A stretch of 36,084 nucleotides of DNA from JAVBQJ01 sp045532655. GTDB lineage: Bacteria; Verrucomicrobiota; Lentisphaeria; Victivallales; Victivallaceae. The position numbers and the translations under genes are program-made. Shown piece by piece: positions 15,157-24,946 of this stretch. The first letter of the stretch is position 1; each line of letters begins with the position of its first letter. Under the pieces are notes generated by a model, which worked only from the letters and a program-made list of their open reading frames with translations, did no database searches and was not told the DNA's origin. The stretch spans positions 1 through 36,084 of the forward strand of contig JAZSGI010000056.1 in assembly GCA_045532655.1 (NCBI GenBank), in the 5' to 3' direction.

Positions 15157-16533
15157 ATGGCACTGTGGAGCGGTCGTTTTTCCGAGGCGGGCAGAGCGGA
15201 ACTTATTGCCTTTTCGGAATCTGTTTCTTATGACAAAAGACTTTATGCACATGATATTGCCGGCAGCAAGGCTCATGCCGCCATGCTTGCGGCGCAGGGA
15301 ATCATACCGGAAGAATCAGCAAGACAGATAATCGACGGGCTTGACGATATCAAATACCGTATCAGCCGCGGAGATTTTGAGTTCAAGGCTGAGCTTGAAG
15401 ACATCCATATGCATATCGAAAGTGAATTGACCCGTGCCATTGGCGCAGAGGGGGCTCGTCTTCATTCGGGACGCAGCCGCAACGACCAGGTTGCGTTGGA
15501 TATACGTCTTTACCTGCGTGACAAAATCGATACTCTGATTGCCATGATCCGTGACCTGCAGCGGGCTCTGGTCAGCAAGGCGGCAGAGAATCCGGGAGTC
15601 ATTATGCCGGGGTTCACTCATCTGCAGCACGCCCAGGTGGTACTTTTCGCACATCACCTGCTGGCATACACAGAAATGTTTGAACGGGATGCGCAGCGTT
15701 TTGCTGATGCACGCAAAAGAATCAATGTCATGCCGCTTGGTTCCGGTGCATTGGCTGGCAGTACCCTGCCGCTCAACAGGGAAATGGTCGCTGAACTTCT
15801 TGATTTCCCGGAGGTGAGCCGCAACAGTATGGATTCAGTGGCTGACAGGGATTTTGCCATAGAATTGGCAGCTGCCATTGCGGTATTCGGGGTACATGCT
15901 TCACGATTGAGCGAAGACCTGATCCTCTGGAGCAGTCAGGAGTTCAATTTTGTGGAACTGGCAGACAGCTTCTGTACAGGTTCAAGCCTGATGCCCCAAA
16001 AGAAGAATCCTGATGTGGCAGAGCTTACCAGGGGCCGCTCCGGCAGGTGTGCCGGTAATCTTGTCACCCTGATAACATTGTGTAAAGGGCTGCCTTTGAC
16101 ATATAACCGTGATTTGCAGCTGGACAAGGAACCGCTTTTTGATTCCATAGATACGGCTGAAGCGATCCTCGGTATCTGGCCGGCAATGATCTCCACCATG
16201 ACGATCCATCCGGAACGGATGAAGGAGGCCGCCGGAGATCCCGCACTTATGGAAACGGATATTGCTGAAAAACTGGTGGGAATGGGTGTGCCCTTCCGGG
16301 AAGCACATCATCAGGTGGGGGCGCTTGTGAAGTACAGCCGTGAACACAATATTGCGCTGGATAAACTTACAATAGAGCAGATCAGGGAATGTATTCCTGC
16401 CGCAACTGCGGATTTCACGACGCTCTTTGACCCGGAAGCAAGTGTTGCAGCCAGAGAAATCACAGGCGGTACCGGTTACAATGCTGTTGCTGCCCAGATC
16501 AGATATTGGATGGAAATTCTGGAAAAAAATTGA
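15157..16533 (+). CDS. argH: Argininosuccinate lyase
   Basis: This 458-residue enzyme cleaves argininosuccinate to arginine and fumarate, the last step of arginine synthesis. The N-terminal MALWSGRFSEA is typical of the family. HSGRSRNDQVALDIRLYLR (103-121) and PGFTHLQHAQ (151-160, with His158) are conserved substrate regions. GSSLMPQKKNPD (275-286) is the fumarase/aspartase superfamily signature with the catalytic serine. Length is normal. AAGGAG lies just before the ATG. It is the last gene of the lolC-lolD-argH operon; the link to lipoprotein export is probably only positional. No other arg genes are in the window. Confidence 0.98.
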   Translation: MALWSGRFSEAGRAELIAFSESVSYDKRLYAHDIAGSKAHAAMLAAQGIIPEESARQIIDGLDDIKYRISRGDFEFKAELEDIHMHIESELTRAIGAEGARLHSGRSRNDQVALDIRLYLRDKIDTLIAMIRDLQRALVSKAAENPGVIMPGFTHLQHAQVVLFAHHLLAYTEMFERDAQRFADARKRINVMPLGSGALAGSTLPLNREMVAELLDFPEVSRNSMDSVADRDFAIELAAAIAVFGVHASRLSEDLILWSSQEFNFVELADSFCTGSSLMPQKKNPDVAELTRGRSGRCAGNLVTLITLCKGLPLTYNRDLQLDKEPLFDSIDTAEAILGIWPAMISTMTIHPERMKEAAGDPALMETDIAEKLVGMGVPFREAHHQVGALVKYSREHNIALDKLTIEQIRECIPAATADFTTLFDPEASVAAREITGGTGYNAVAAQIRYWMEILEKN

Positions 16534-16555
16534 AATTTTTTTGAATACCACCCAA

Positions 16556-16580
16556 GAAACTCCTCCCTTTCCGTGTCTTA
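16556..16580 (+). promoter_or_regulatory. Candidate ECF-type promoter of the sigma-VWA operon
   Basis: GAAACT begins at 16556 and TCTTA ends at 16580, within a GTGTCTTA context. These resemble the AAC (-35) and GTC/TCT (-10) elements used by many ECF sigma factors. The spacer of about 14 nt is slightly short. It lies 38 bp before the sigma start and fits autoregulation. Inference from pattern only. Confidence 0.35.
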
Positions 16581-16617
16581 ATGAGTGTAAAGCAGAGATA
16601 AAGGGAAAAGAACACAA

Positions 16618-17121
16618 GTGGAAATTTCAGAGTTGACAAAACTGGTGCATCTTCACGAAAGTGAATTGTTGCGTTTTGCTGCTGCTATTCTGAAGGATGC
16701 GGCTCTGGCGCAGGATGCTGTGCAGGGGGCGTTTAATGCGCTGACAAAACGCTTTATCGCTCCCCGCAACCCCAGAGCGTGGCTTTACAGGGCGACGAAG
16801 AACAGGGCTCTGAATATTTTGCGGTGCCGTGAGAAATTGCACTTCCCAGGTAAACTCCCGGAGTTGTGCAGCGAAGAGGATTCGCCGGAAAGAGAAATGT
16901 TCATTACGGACAGGGAAACTCTGCTCCGCCGGGCTGTTGATGAACTGCCGCCGGGGCAGAGGGCAGTACTTGTCCTGCGCTTCTATGAAAACATGTCTTA
17001 CGGAGAAATCGCGGAATATACGGGTTCTGCTCCCGGGACGGTTGCAAGTCAACTGCATGATGCTTTGCAAAAATTGTCTGCTTTGGTAAAAGACGGGAAA
17101 TTCAGGGAGGAGATATTATGA
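16618..17121 (+). CDS. ECF-type RNA polymerase sigma factor
   Basis: This is a 167-residue group 4 (sigma-70 ECF) factor. Region 2 covers residues ~8-75 (HESELLRFAAAILKDAALAQ, then APRNPRAWLYRATKNRALNI for promoter melting). Region 4 covers ~110-160, with ELPPGQRAVLVLRFYENMSY followed by the HTH GEIAEYTGSAPGTVASQLHD. There is no region 3. The start is a GTG at 16618 with AAGGGA about 11 nt upstream, a rather long spacing. Its last codons overlap the following VWA gene by 4 bp (ATGA), a typical arrangement for a sigma factor and its regulator. A candidate ECF promoter sits upstream. It likely directs expression of its own operon; the signal is unknown. Confidence 0.92.
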   Translation: MEISELTKLVHLHESELLRFAAAILKDAALAQDAVQGAFNALTKRFIAPRNPRAWLYRATKNRALNILRCREKLHFPGKLPELCSEEDSPEREMFITDRETLLRRAVDELPPGQRAVLVLRFYENMSYGEIAEYTGSAPGTVASQLHDALQKLSALVKDGKFREEIL

Positions 17122-18941
17122 AAGATAAGAGACCGGCTGTCGCACCGGATCTTGAAAAAATCGGCCGGGAAGCAGTTGCAGCTATGCATTTGCCAGAGAA
17201 TATGAAACTTGAAGAAGATCGTGTTCGGCAAATCCTTTCCGGCAGACGTGAACGTATCTGGAACTTTTCTGCCTGGGCCGGTGTGGCTTGTGCGTTTCTG
17301 ATACTTTGCGGCGTATTTATGCCGGATCCGGGACCCGGAAAAGTGGAAACGGATATATACGCCGGTGATGCCGGTATTTGCTTTGATACTGCAGATACAG
17401 TTGTTATGAATACTTTCGCAAATGTTCAGACTGATGCTGCTGTTTACAAGAAGGCCGTGGGGAAAAACGGGAAAATGGCAGCATCGGGTGCGGCTGTGAA
17501 CCGGGCCGCACGGGGGCGTCAGGCGTCAGGTCTTATGAAGATGGCGGCTCCGGCTGCAGCACCGGAAGATATCATGGTCGAGGAGGTATTCACGGAAACG
17601 GCAGCTGCCGATACAGAACCGGAAGTCGCCGTTGAATACAGCATCGCAAATACGGAAACAGGAGTTGTCGGGCCCGCTGCCGCCGTAAAGATGAAAATTA
17701 CAGCAGCACCGGGTGAGGGATTTACCGATCCTGCAAAGGAACCTCTGTCGACATTTTCCATAGAGAGCGACAGTGGAAGTTTCCAATCAGCCTGCCAACT
17801 GTTCCGGAGAGGGATTCTCCCGGACCCTGAAGATATACGGATCGAGCAGTTTGTCAACAGTCCGGAATATACCGGTTATCCGCAACCGGAACGGGACGAG
17901 GTGCTGAAACCGTTTCTGACTCTGGCAGAGCATCCGTTCCGTCCCGGCAGGCATATCCTCCGTGCCGCTTTGCAGGGCAGCGGCGAAATCAGCGGCGGTG
18001 GTGCGCCACGTTTTGTGATCGTATGTGATGAATCCGGATCAATGGCAATAGGCAATGCTGCAGCAGAGGCAAGGGAATTCTGTGATACGCTGATCGGGGA
18101 AAATGAAAATATTGCGGAAATAATTTCTGTACATGATGCTTTTGCGCAAATGTGGAGTACTCTTGACAGGTGCATCGAACTGGCAGAAACGGGCAGTATT
18201 TCTGTTGTATTGGTAAGTGATCTGCGATGGATACCGGAAAAGTACGGCAGAGATGACCTGCTCAAAAATGTCAATCGGGCACGGGAGAAGGGCGTGCGGC
18301 TCAATGTTGTGGCTTTCGGTACCGGAAGCCGTGATCCGGTTGCCACCGAAGAGGATATTTCCTGTGATCAATGGGCGGAGGCTTTGTGCGAAGCCGGTGG
18401 CGGGGTGTATATGCGTGCGACAGACAGCAGGCAGGCTTTGGAGATGATGCATAACGAGATGCAGGGCCGTTTGCAGGTGATCGCTGATGACGTGAAGATA
18501 CAGGTGGGCTTTGACCCGGCAGTTGTCGCCGGTTACAGACTTCTGGGATATGAACGCCGTCTTATGGCGGCAGAAGACTTCCGCAATGAGCAGGTTCGTG
18601 CCGCTCCTCTTGCCCGGGGCGGTCAGGTGACAGCGGTGTATGAACTGCTGCTGCATCCCGGATGTACAGCAGGCCGGGCTGCGGTTATGACGGTACGCTA
18701 CCGTGAACCGGGCGGGCTGGGGTTCGCTGAACGCAAGTGTATTGTAAATGCAGAGTCCCGGATAGACATAAATACAGACAGTGATTTCAAAGCTGCTGCA
18801 GTAATTGCCGAGTGGGCGTGGGGATTGCGGTACAGGTACGCAAACGAAAGTGCCGGAACTGATGTATTGCTTGATAATATGCCCGGCGGTGACAGCGGCA
18901 GGTTTGCTGAATATATGGAACTTATAAGAGCATCACGCTGA
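17118..18941 (+). CDS. Membrane-anchored YfbK-like VWA protein, possible anti-sigma/sensor
   Basis: This 607-residue protein has a short cytoplasmic N-terminus (1-48), one TM helix (~50-69, AWAGVACAFLILCGVF), an Ala/Glu-rich linker, then a YfbK-type body outside the membrane. The N-terminal VWF domain is at ~209-290 (LSTFSIESDSGSF, RIEQFVNSPEYTGYPQP). VWA starts at FVIVCDESGSM, with the MIDAS Asp304-x-Ser306-x-Ser308, and the DUF3520-type tail starts at ~444 (GRLQVIADDVKIQVGFDP). Only 64 residues separate Asp304 from Asp368 (VVLVSDLRW), against roughly 95 in YfbK relatives, and the middle MIDAS motif (GGSTxGG) is missing. Its 4-bp overlap with the sigma gene and the cytoplasmic tail plus TM suggest an anti-sigma role. 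That is inference; no ZAS/HCC zinc motif is visible. Confidence 0.85.
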   Translation: MKDKRPAVAPDLEKIGREAVAAMHLPENMKLEEDRVRQILSGRRERIWNFSAWAGVACAFLILCGVFMPDPGPGKVETDIYAGDAGICFDTADTVVMNTFANVQTDAAVYKKAVGKNGKMAASGAAVNRAARGRQASGLMKMAAPAAAPEDIMVEEVFTETAAADTEPEVAVEYSIANTETGVVGPAAAVKMKITAAPGEGFTDPAKEPLSTFSIESDSGSFQSACQLFRRGILPDPEDIRIEQFVNSPEYTGYPQPERDEVLKPFLTLAEHPFRPGRHILRAALQGSGEISGGGAPRFVIVCDESGSMAIGNAAAEAREFCDTLIGENENIAEIISVHDAFAQMWSTLDRCIELAETGSISVVLVSDLRWIPEKYGRDDLLKNVNRAREKGVRLNVVAFGTGSRDPVATEEDISCDQWAEALCEAGGGVYMRATDSRQALEMMHNEMQGRLQVIADDVKIQVGFDPAVVAGYRLLGYERRLMAAEDFRNEQVRAAPLARGGQVTAVYELLLHPGCTAGRAAVMTVRYREPGGLGFAERKCIVNAESRIDINTDSDFKAAAVIAEWAWGLRYRYANESAGTDVLLDNMPGGDSGRFAEYMELIRASR

Positions 18942-18958
18942 AATGGAGGATATGGAAT

Positions 18959-21900
18959 ATGTGGAAAAAAATATTGAGTGTTGTATGTATCCTGGGGACA
19001 GTTTTTGCAGTCGCAGCGGAAGATACCGGTAAAAGCAGAGTTCTGTTGGAAGATGCTGTTATAAATGTTACTGCCGGGGAGGAAAATTGCACATTGGTTT
19101 GGGAGTTCACTGTGAATAACAGGCAGGAAGAGGCTGTTATTCAACTTGTTTCCGGGCCGGTGGCTTTGACGGAAACTCCGCAGATCACCTGTTATGCTCC
19201 GGGATTCTGGCAGCGTAGACCCGGTGCAGAGATCATTATTGATGATGGTATCCCGGCACTGCATATAAAAGGCAGGGGCAGGGTCGATGTCAGGATCGTT
19301 TTGGCCGCCGGAGTGGAAACTTCCGGTTCACGGCGTTCGCTTACCCTTGATTTTCCCGGTGTTGCCGGCAGTGTCTCCGGGAACATAGAAGGATGCGGTG
19401 AGAATATTGCTGCGCCGGTAATAAAAAACAGTGTCAGAAATGATCGGGATGGCACTCTTGCGTGGGATCTTGACTGCATGGAAATAGCCTGGCAGGTGCT
19501 GGAGGGTGGAAATATAGTGCAGCAGGAAGTGATACAGCGTTTGCAGGGAACGATAAATGTCTATGCTGGTATGGAGGCAATATCTATGCATATGCTGGCA
19601 GAGGGGAATGTTACTGCCGGGGAGATCTCTTCGGCAGTATGGCAGATACCCTCCGGATGGCATCCGGTCAAGGCTGCCGCCTCTGTGCAGCTCAAAGGCT
19701 GGAGTTTTGATGAAGAAAAAGGTACGCTGCATCTCGACTTTGCCGAAGCTCTTTCCGGAGAGTATACTCTTGATATTGAATTTGTTGCTCACATGGCAGG
19801 TCTGCCGGGGGATTTTACAGTATCGGCACCGGATCCCGGAATAGTAAATTTCAATACAAAATGGCGTTTTGACACTGCTCCGGGGCTTGTGCTGGAGTGT
19901 CTTGAAAACGGTTCCCTTGTACGTACCGCTGATCCGGCATTTGAACCGAAACCGTTATCTGCGGCTGGTGGCGGAACGCAATTTTATGCTGCTTACGGTG
20001 CGGGAGAGCCTGCCCGTTTCCATCTGGCAGTGACTGAACCGCGGATCACTTATGAGAGTTTTGTCCGCATTTCCCTGGGGTTGGAGAGATTCACTGCCAA
20101 GGGGGATTTCAAAGTCAATGTCGCAGAGAGCGGTGTACAGAAATTGAAAATCCTCTGTGACAGGGAATGGGTTTTTCAGGAGCTGATAACCGGTTCCGGT
20201 GAACGGGTGGATGTTGTATCTGAATCGTGTCCCGGATTTCCTGATATGCAATACTGGGTACTGGAACTGCCGCAAAAACTTCTTGGTGAATGGGAGTTCA
20301 GTATCCTGTGGGAACGGGCCGCTGTTTTGTCGGAAGGATTCAGCAGCGGAGCATTCACGGTCGCCGATGCCTCCGGCCGTGGTTATGCCGCATTGATTTG
20401 CGATCCGGCTGTTTTGCCGGGAACTGTCACTATGAGCGGAGTGACAGAGATCCCTGCCGATGCCCTGCCGGTACGCAACAGCCGTACTGTTGCCGCAGGA
20501 GTTGTCCGCAATGAACCGTGGCAGATAAGTGCAGTTCCGCAGCCAGCCCCACAAAAAGCCGCCGGTGAGATTTTTGACCTCTATGTTATGGATGTGGGCC
20601 GTGGGCGGGGTATGGCACTTTTTTCACTGAATTGTACAGGGGCCCCCTTTGAGGAAATGATCTTCCAGTTTCCTGCAGAGTGCGGCAATATAGAATTTAC
20701 AGCTTCCGGCAATGTAAAAATATCGGGAGCATACGATGTGGCAGGTGCGCCGGAGGGGTTTGTACGCAAACGCATTACCTTTGCCGGAAGGGTTTCCGGG
20801 GCATTGACTTTGCTGGCATCCTTTGAATTGCCAGGCGGCGAAGAAACACCTTTTACTGTCGGCGGAATATCCCTTACGGGAGGCGAAATCACAGCGATTT
20901 TCAGCGCAGTTTCCGGTGCGCCTGTGATGAAGGTGACTGCAGAGGGGGAAATCCCCGGTGCCAAAGAAATCATGCCGGAAGAACTTCCGTCAGAATATGC
21001 TGCTCTTGCGGGGGCAAGAATACTGCGTTCATGGCGTTTGGATAACGGAACGTCAATCCCGGTAAGTGTGAGTTCCGGCAGAAGAGCGGAAACATTGTCT
21101 GCTGTAATAGAAAATGCAGATTATTCATGCCGGTTTGCAGATTCCGGTGAATGTATCCTTGAGGGCAGATATGTTATAAAAAACAGCAGTGCCCAGTTCC
21201 TGCGTTTCAAACTGCCTGCAGCAAGTGAAATATGGCGTTTGACAGTGGATGGAGGCAGTGTGCAGCCATTTTCTGACGGGGAATATACACTTGTGCCGTT
21301 ACCGTTGCCGGAATCCCCGCTTGTGCCGGTAACTGTGGAATTTTCCACCGCATTTACTGTTGATGTTGCCGGAAGGGAGGTGAAACTGCCGCTGCCGGAA
21401 ACGGATCTGAATATTATAAGCCGCAGAGTAAATGTGGATGTCCCCGGCGGCAGTACGGCAGAAAGCAACAATGCGGAAAATACTTTCACCGGCGGCTTGA
21501 CTGCGTGGTTCTCGCCGGCGGTGATGCCGCTGGTACGGAAACTGGCTGTCTTTATCCCGTTGGCTGCCGGAGCTCTTATAGCGGCACTGGCAGCAGGAAT
21601 AGCCTTTGCCTGCCGCAGAAAGGTTGCAGGGATCGCAGGGTGCATTGTGCTGGCAGGGTGTATCTGGGGGGCAGTTGCAGCTTTGTGCAATATCATTGAT
21701 GACGGTTTGGCAACGAATGCTCCGCCTCCGGCACAGAGAATTGTTTTTGAAACCTTTGCCGATTTCGGTGAAGCCGATAACTTTGTAATGCTTAAGCTGG
21801 CTGCAGATGATGGCGTGACCAGTGTTATGTGGCTGCTGCTGGCGGTGGGAAGCGTATGTACTGCTGCCGGAATTGCAATGTTGTTCCGCCGGTCACTGGC

Positions 21901-24900
21901 GGGTATGCTGATGACGGGAGCAGGGGCGGTATTGCTTATGACAGGAGCTTCGCTGACATTGACCGGCACAGTGTGGGCATGGGTTGCAGTTGTGCTGATT
22001 ATGACTGTACTGTTGCCGTTCCTTGCAGGAACTGGCAGTTTCCGCTGGAAACGGGGGGCAGTGTTGTTGTTGATATTCTGCTGCGCAGTTGGAAGTTTTG
22101 CTGCAGAGAATCCGCAAATCCGGATAAAAAGTTCGCAAGCAAGTCTTGAGATCTTCGACGATGCCCTCAAAAGTGTCTGGGTATACGACCTTGACGCTGC
22201 AGCCGGATCCGTAACGGTTATTGCCAATGCCGGAACAATGGTTTTTCCGGCAGATATACCAGATGCTCTTCTGCTGGATAAAGATGCTGCAGGCAGTTGG
22301 CGTTTTACTGCAATTGAAGATTTTTCCGGCAAAGTTGAACTCCGGCAGATCGTGCCTTTGCAGCGTAACGGCAGTGACCGTACTGCAATTCTGGCGTTCC
22401 CGGCAGCAGTCAGCAATACCGTTATTGCTGATATTCCGGAAATAAAAATCAATGGTTCTGTGTGTGCCGATGCCGGGCAGATCATTCTTCCGGCAGGCGG
22501 CGGAGCATTTACTGTTACAGTTGCTGACGCTGCTCTTGAGGGAAAGACCGTTCCTGCGGTTTCCCGCAGCGAAAATATCCTTTTTGCGCCCGGTGCAGTG
22601 TACCGTTATACGGATTGCCGTTTCCGTGCCGCCCGTTCCGGAACCGGACAGGTCAGGATCATTCCGGGAACAGGATGGCAGGTCGTTGATGTCCATGCAG
22701 AAGGGCTGGACTATTGGAACTGTTCCGGAGATGGAACTGTAACTGTTTATTTCCTTGAACCGCAAAAAGGTGAATTCAACTGTACAGTAGAGTCAGTACT
22801 CGTGCTTTCTGCCGTGGAAAGTGAAACCTGTGAAATTGCTCCGGCGAAACTGCCGGGGGCTGAAGATAACGGCGGTACAATGGAGTTTTCTGCCGCTGCA
22901 GGCAGGCGTTTCTCGGTTCTTTCTGCCGTGGATACGGTAAGTATTTCCGGTGACAGCGGCAACCGCCGCTACCGTTTCTCCTCTCCGGATACTGCAGTGT
23001 GGACAGTTGAAACTGCAGCTGTTGAGGCCCAGCTCCGTGTGGATACTGCAGTAATATTAAGGGCGGAAGATGAAAGGTTGACACTTGATTGCGATTATGT
23101 TTTTGAAGCCGTTTCCGGAGAAGTTTTTGAACAGAAGATAAGAATACCCGATGGATACGAGATCCTTAATGTAACCGCATCGGAAGTGATCGATTGGCGC
23201 AGTAATGATGAGTTTATCACCATAGTTTTCCGGCGTGCGCTCCGGGATAATGTCTGTACAGTGCATTGTTCCTTTGCCGCAATCGGCGGCATCCCGGAGA
23301 AAATCTCCGTTCCTGATCCGGAACCCATTGGGGTAAGCCGCCGGAGCGGTTCTGTGACTGTTGCCACAGGACGGGGAAATACCTTGAAGGTTGTCAGCCG
23401 CAAAGGGGTTTCTTTCCCTGAAATATCAGCTGACGGCAGAGATGTTTCCTGCCGGATACTGGAGCCGGAGTGGGAGCTTGAGGCTGAATGTATTGCTGCC
23501 AAGCCATGGATCAGTGCAGAACAGCGGACAGTTGTCCATCTTAAACCTTCTGCGGGGGAAATCAAATGTACCAGCGATATCCTTGTGGAAAATAACGGTA
23601 TCCGCAGTTTGCTCGTACAGTTGCCTGCCGGAATAACTGATTATGAATTTGAGGGACGTGATATTGCCCGTACTGTTGCGGTGGGCGGTGATCTGGTACG
23701 TATAGAATTTACCCGCCGTATAGAGGGGGCATACAGACTTGTCTGCCGGCTGCCGCTGCCTGCCGGTGAAAGTTTTACTGTCGGGGCTCTTGTTTTTCCG
23801 GAAGCCTCAGGCACTCTTGCCGGTAAACTTGCTGTTACTGTAAGTGAAGGCGAACTGCTGCCATCGGCGGCTTCCGGTATCGGCATTACTCCCATGGCAC
23901 AACGGGAGTTCGGTATGATTGACGGAGCCGGGAGCCTGCCGCAGGAAGCGTGGTATACCTCTGGCAGTCAGTGGTCACTGCAGTGCGCTATGGTACACAA
24001 CGAAGGGGCTGCTGTCAGCCGGATAACTCTCGGCAATGTGAATATCCATTCTGTTGTTGCTGATACCGGGGTGGAAACCGGACGTCTTTATGGCGAAGTG
24101 ACTTGTAACGGTGCCGGATTCCTGATTTTCCGTTTGCCGGAAAACAGTACTCTCCTTGCCGCCGGATTCAACGGCATCCCGGTTGTTCCTGTTTACGAAA
24201 ACGGCGATATGATGCTGGCGGCGGAAGAGGGCAGAAGCAGTTTCTTTCTTGAATATACTGTAAAGCATGATCTCCCGGCGGCAGGAGAAGAACTCCGCCT
24301 TGCTGCTCCGGGATTTGCCGCACCTGTTGCGGGTATATGCTGGCGGATAGCCGGGACGGGGGGCGTGTACGGGACGTTTGTTGCCGGAACTCTCGAACCC
24401 CGTACGCTCACTGCAGCACTGCTTCATGATTTTGATGCCGGAAGCGGAGACCGTTGGCGGCATGCTGCCCCCGGCAAGATGGATCAGGCACAACTGCAGG
24501 TGCTGAATTCAACGCTTGAAAAAGAGATGTTTTACACCTCATCGCCCGGAGCAAGAAGCGATATTTACGGCAGGATGCTTGAACTTAATTCTGTCAGCAA
24601 TGCTTCTAATATTGCTGCAAGACAGCAGAAAATCATGGGTGCATCTGCCGCAGGGGAGAAGATGGATGTGGATATGGTTGCTGAAAAAATATTTTCTTCA
24701 CAGCACAGCTTGCGTACTGTTTCGCCTGTACTGCGTGCTTCCCTGCCGGAAAGTGATGATTATTTTCTGCAAGTGGAAGGTTCCATGCTGACAAAGCCGT
24801 TTGCTCCGGTGAATGTTGTTATCCGCCGTGAAACAAATGAATCTGTACCCGGGCGTTTCCCCGGCGTGGTATTTGTCGCTGCAGCTGCTGTTCTGACTGC

Positions 24901-24946
24901 TGCCGCATTGTGGTTCGCCTGCAGAAGGAGAAAAAATGTCTGTTGA
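18959..24946 (+). CDS. Giant 1,995-residue membrane protein, unknown function
   Basis: I do not recognise a family. A signal peptide (MWKKILSVVCILGTVFAVAAED) is followed by ~840 residues of beta-rich extracytoplasmic sequence. A cluster of hydrophobic segments comes next at about 862-885, 889-913, 956-976, 980-1003 and 1006-1026, then a sixth at ~1032-1048 (GAVLLLIFCCAVGSFAAENP) that looks like a second signal peptide. About 920 more beta-rich residues follow and the protein ends in a single TM anchor (~1970-1989) with a basic tail CRRRKNVC. It could be an old fusion of two exported proteins. Composition is Ala/Gly/Val-rich without obvious short tandem repeats. It starts 17 bp after the VWA gene and overlaps the peptidase gene by 11 bp, so the four genes are one operon. 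It may be a surface scaffold or sensor assembled with the VWA protein. Confidence 0.88.
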   Translation: MWKKILSVVCILGTVFAVAAEDTGKSRVLLEDAVINVTAGEENCTLVWEFTVNNRQEEAVIQLVSGPVALTETPQITCYAPGFWQRRPGAEIIIDDGIPALHIKGRGRVDVRIVLAAGVETSGSRRSLTLDFPGVAGSVSGNIEGCGENIAAPVIKNSVRNDRDGTLAWDLDCMEIAWQVLEGGNIVQQEVIQRLQGTINVYAGMEAISMHMLAEGNVTAGEISSAVWQIPSGWHPVKAAASVQLKGWSFDEEKGTLHLDFAEALSGEYTLDIEFVAHMAGLPGDFTVSAPDPGIVNFNTKWRFDTAPGLVLECLENGSLVRTADPAFEPKPLSAAGGGTQFYAAYGAGEPARFHLAVTEPRITYESFVRISLGLERFTAKGDFKVNVAESGVQKLKILCDREWVFQELITGSGERVDVVSESCPGFPDMQYWVLELPQKLLGEWEFSILWERAAVLSEGFSSGAFTVADASGRGYAALICDPAVLPGTVTMSGVTEIPADALPVRNSRTVAAGVVRNEPWQISAVPQPAPQKAAGEIFDLYVMDVGRGRGMALFSLNCTGAPFEEMIFQFPAECGNIEFTASGNVKISGAYDVAGAPEGFVRKRITFAGRVSGALTLLASFELPGGEETPFTVGGISLTGGEITAIFSAVSGAPVMKVTAEGEIPGAKEIMPEELPSEYAALAGARILRSWRLDNGTSIPVSVSSGRRAETLSAVIENADYSCRFADSGECILEGRYVIKNSSAQFLRFKLPAASEIWRLTVDGGSVQPFSDGEYTLVPLPLPESPLVPVTVEFSTAFTVDVAGREVKLPLPETDLNIISRRVNVDVPGGSTAESNNAENTFTGGLTAWFSPAVMPLVRKLAVFIPLAAGALIAALAAGIAFACRRKVAGIAGCIVLAGCIWGAVAALCNIIDDGLATNAPPPAQRIVFETFADFGEADNFVMLKLAADDGVTSVMWLLLAVGSVCTAAGIAMLFRRSLAGMLMTGAGAVLLMTGASLTLTGTVWAWVAVVLIMTVLLPFLAGTGSFRWKRGAVLLLIFCCAVGSFAAENPQIRIKSSQASLEIFDDALKSVWVYDLDAAAGSVTVIANAGTMVFPADIPDALLLDKDAAGSWRFTAIEDFSGKVELRQIVPLQRNGSDRTAILAFPAAVSNTVIADIPEIKINGSVCADAGQIILPAGGGAFTVTVADAALEGKTVPAVSRSENILFAPGAVYRYTDCRFRAARSGTGQVRIIPGTGWQVVDVHAEGLDYWNCSGDGTVTVYFLEPQKGEFNCTVESVLVLSAVESETCEIAPAKLPGAEDNGGTMEFSAAAGRRFSVLSAVDTVSISGDSGNRRYRFSSPDTAVWTVETAAVEAQLRVDTAVILRAEDERLTLDCDYVFEAVSGEVFEQKIRIPDGYEILNVTASEVIDWRSNDEFITIVFRRALRDNVCTVHCSFAAIGGIPEKISVPDPEPIGVSRRSGSVTVATGRGNTLKVVSRKGVSFPEISADGRDVSCRILEPEWELEAECIAAKPWISAEQRTVVHLKPSAGEIKCTSDILVENNGIRSLLVQLPAGITDYEFEGRDIARTVAVGGDLVRIEFTRRIEGAYRLVCRLPLPAGESFTVGALVFPEASGTLAGKLAVTVSEGELLPSAASGIGITPMAQREFGMIDGAGSLPQEAWYTSGSQWSLQCAMVHNEGAAVSRITLGNVNIHSVVADTGVETGRLYGEVTCNGAGFLIFRLPENSTLLAAGFNGIPVVPVYENGDMMLAAEEGRSSFFLEYTVKHDLPAAGEELRLAAPGFAAPVAGICWRIAGTGGVYGTFVAGTLEPRTLTAALLHDFDAGSGDRWRHAAPGKMDQAQLQVLNSTLEKEMFYTSSPGARSDIYGRMLELNSVSNASNIAARQQKIMGASAAGEKMDVDMVAEKIFSSQHSLRTVSPVLRASLPESDDYFLQVEGSMLTKPFAPVNVVIRRETNESVPGRFPGVVFVAAAAVLTAAALWFACRRRKNVC

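Noticed and set aside
21121..22485. 454-codon open frame antisense to the giant protein gene
   Set aside because: Ser/Ala/Pro-rich mirror of the sense codons with no start signal; the sense gene is clearly coding.
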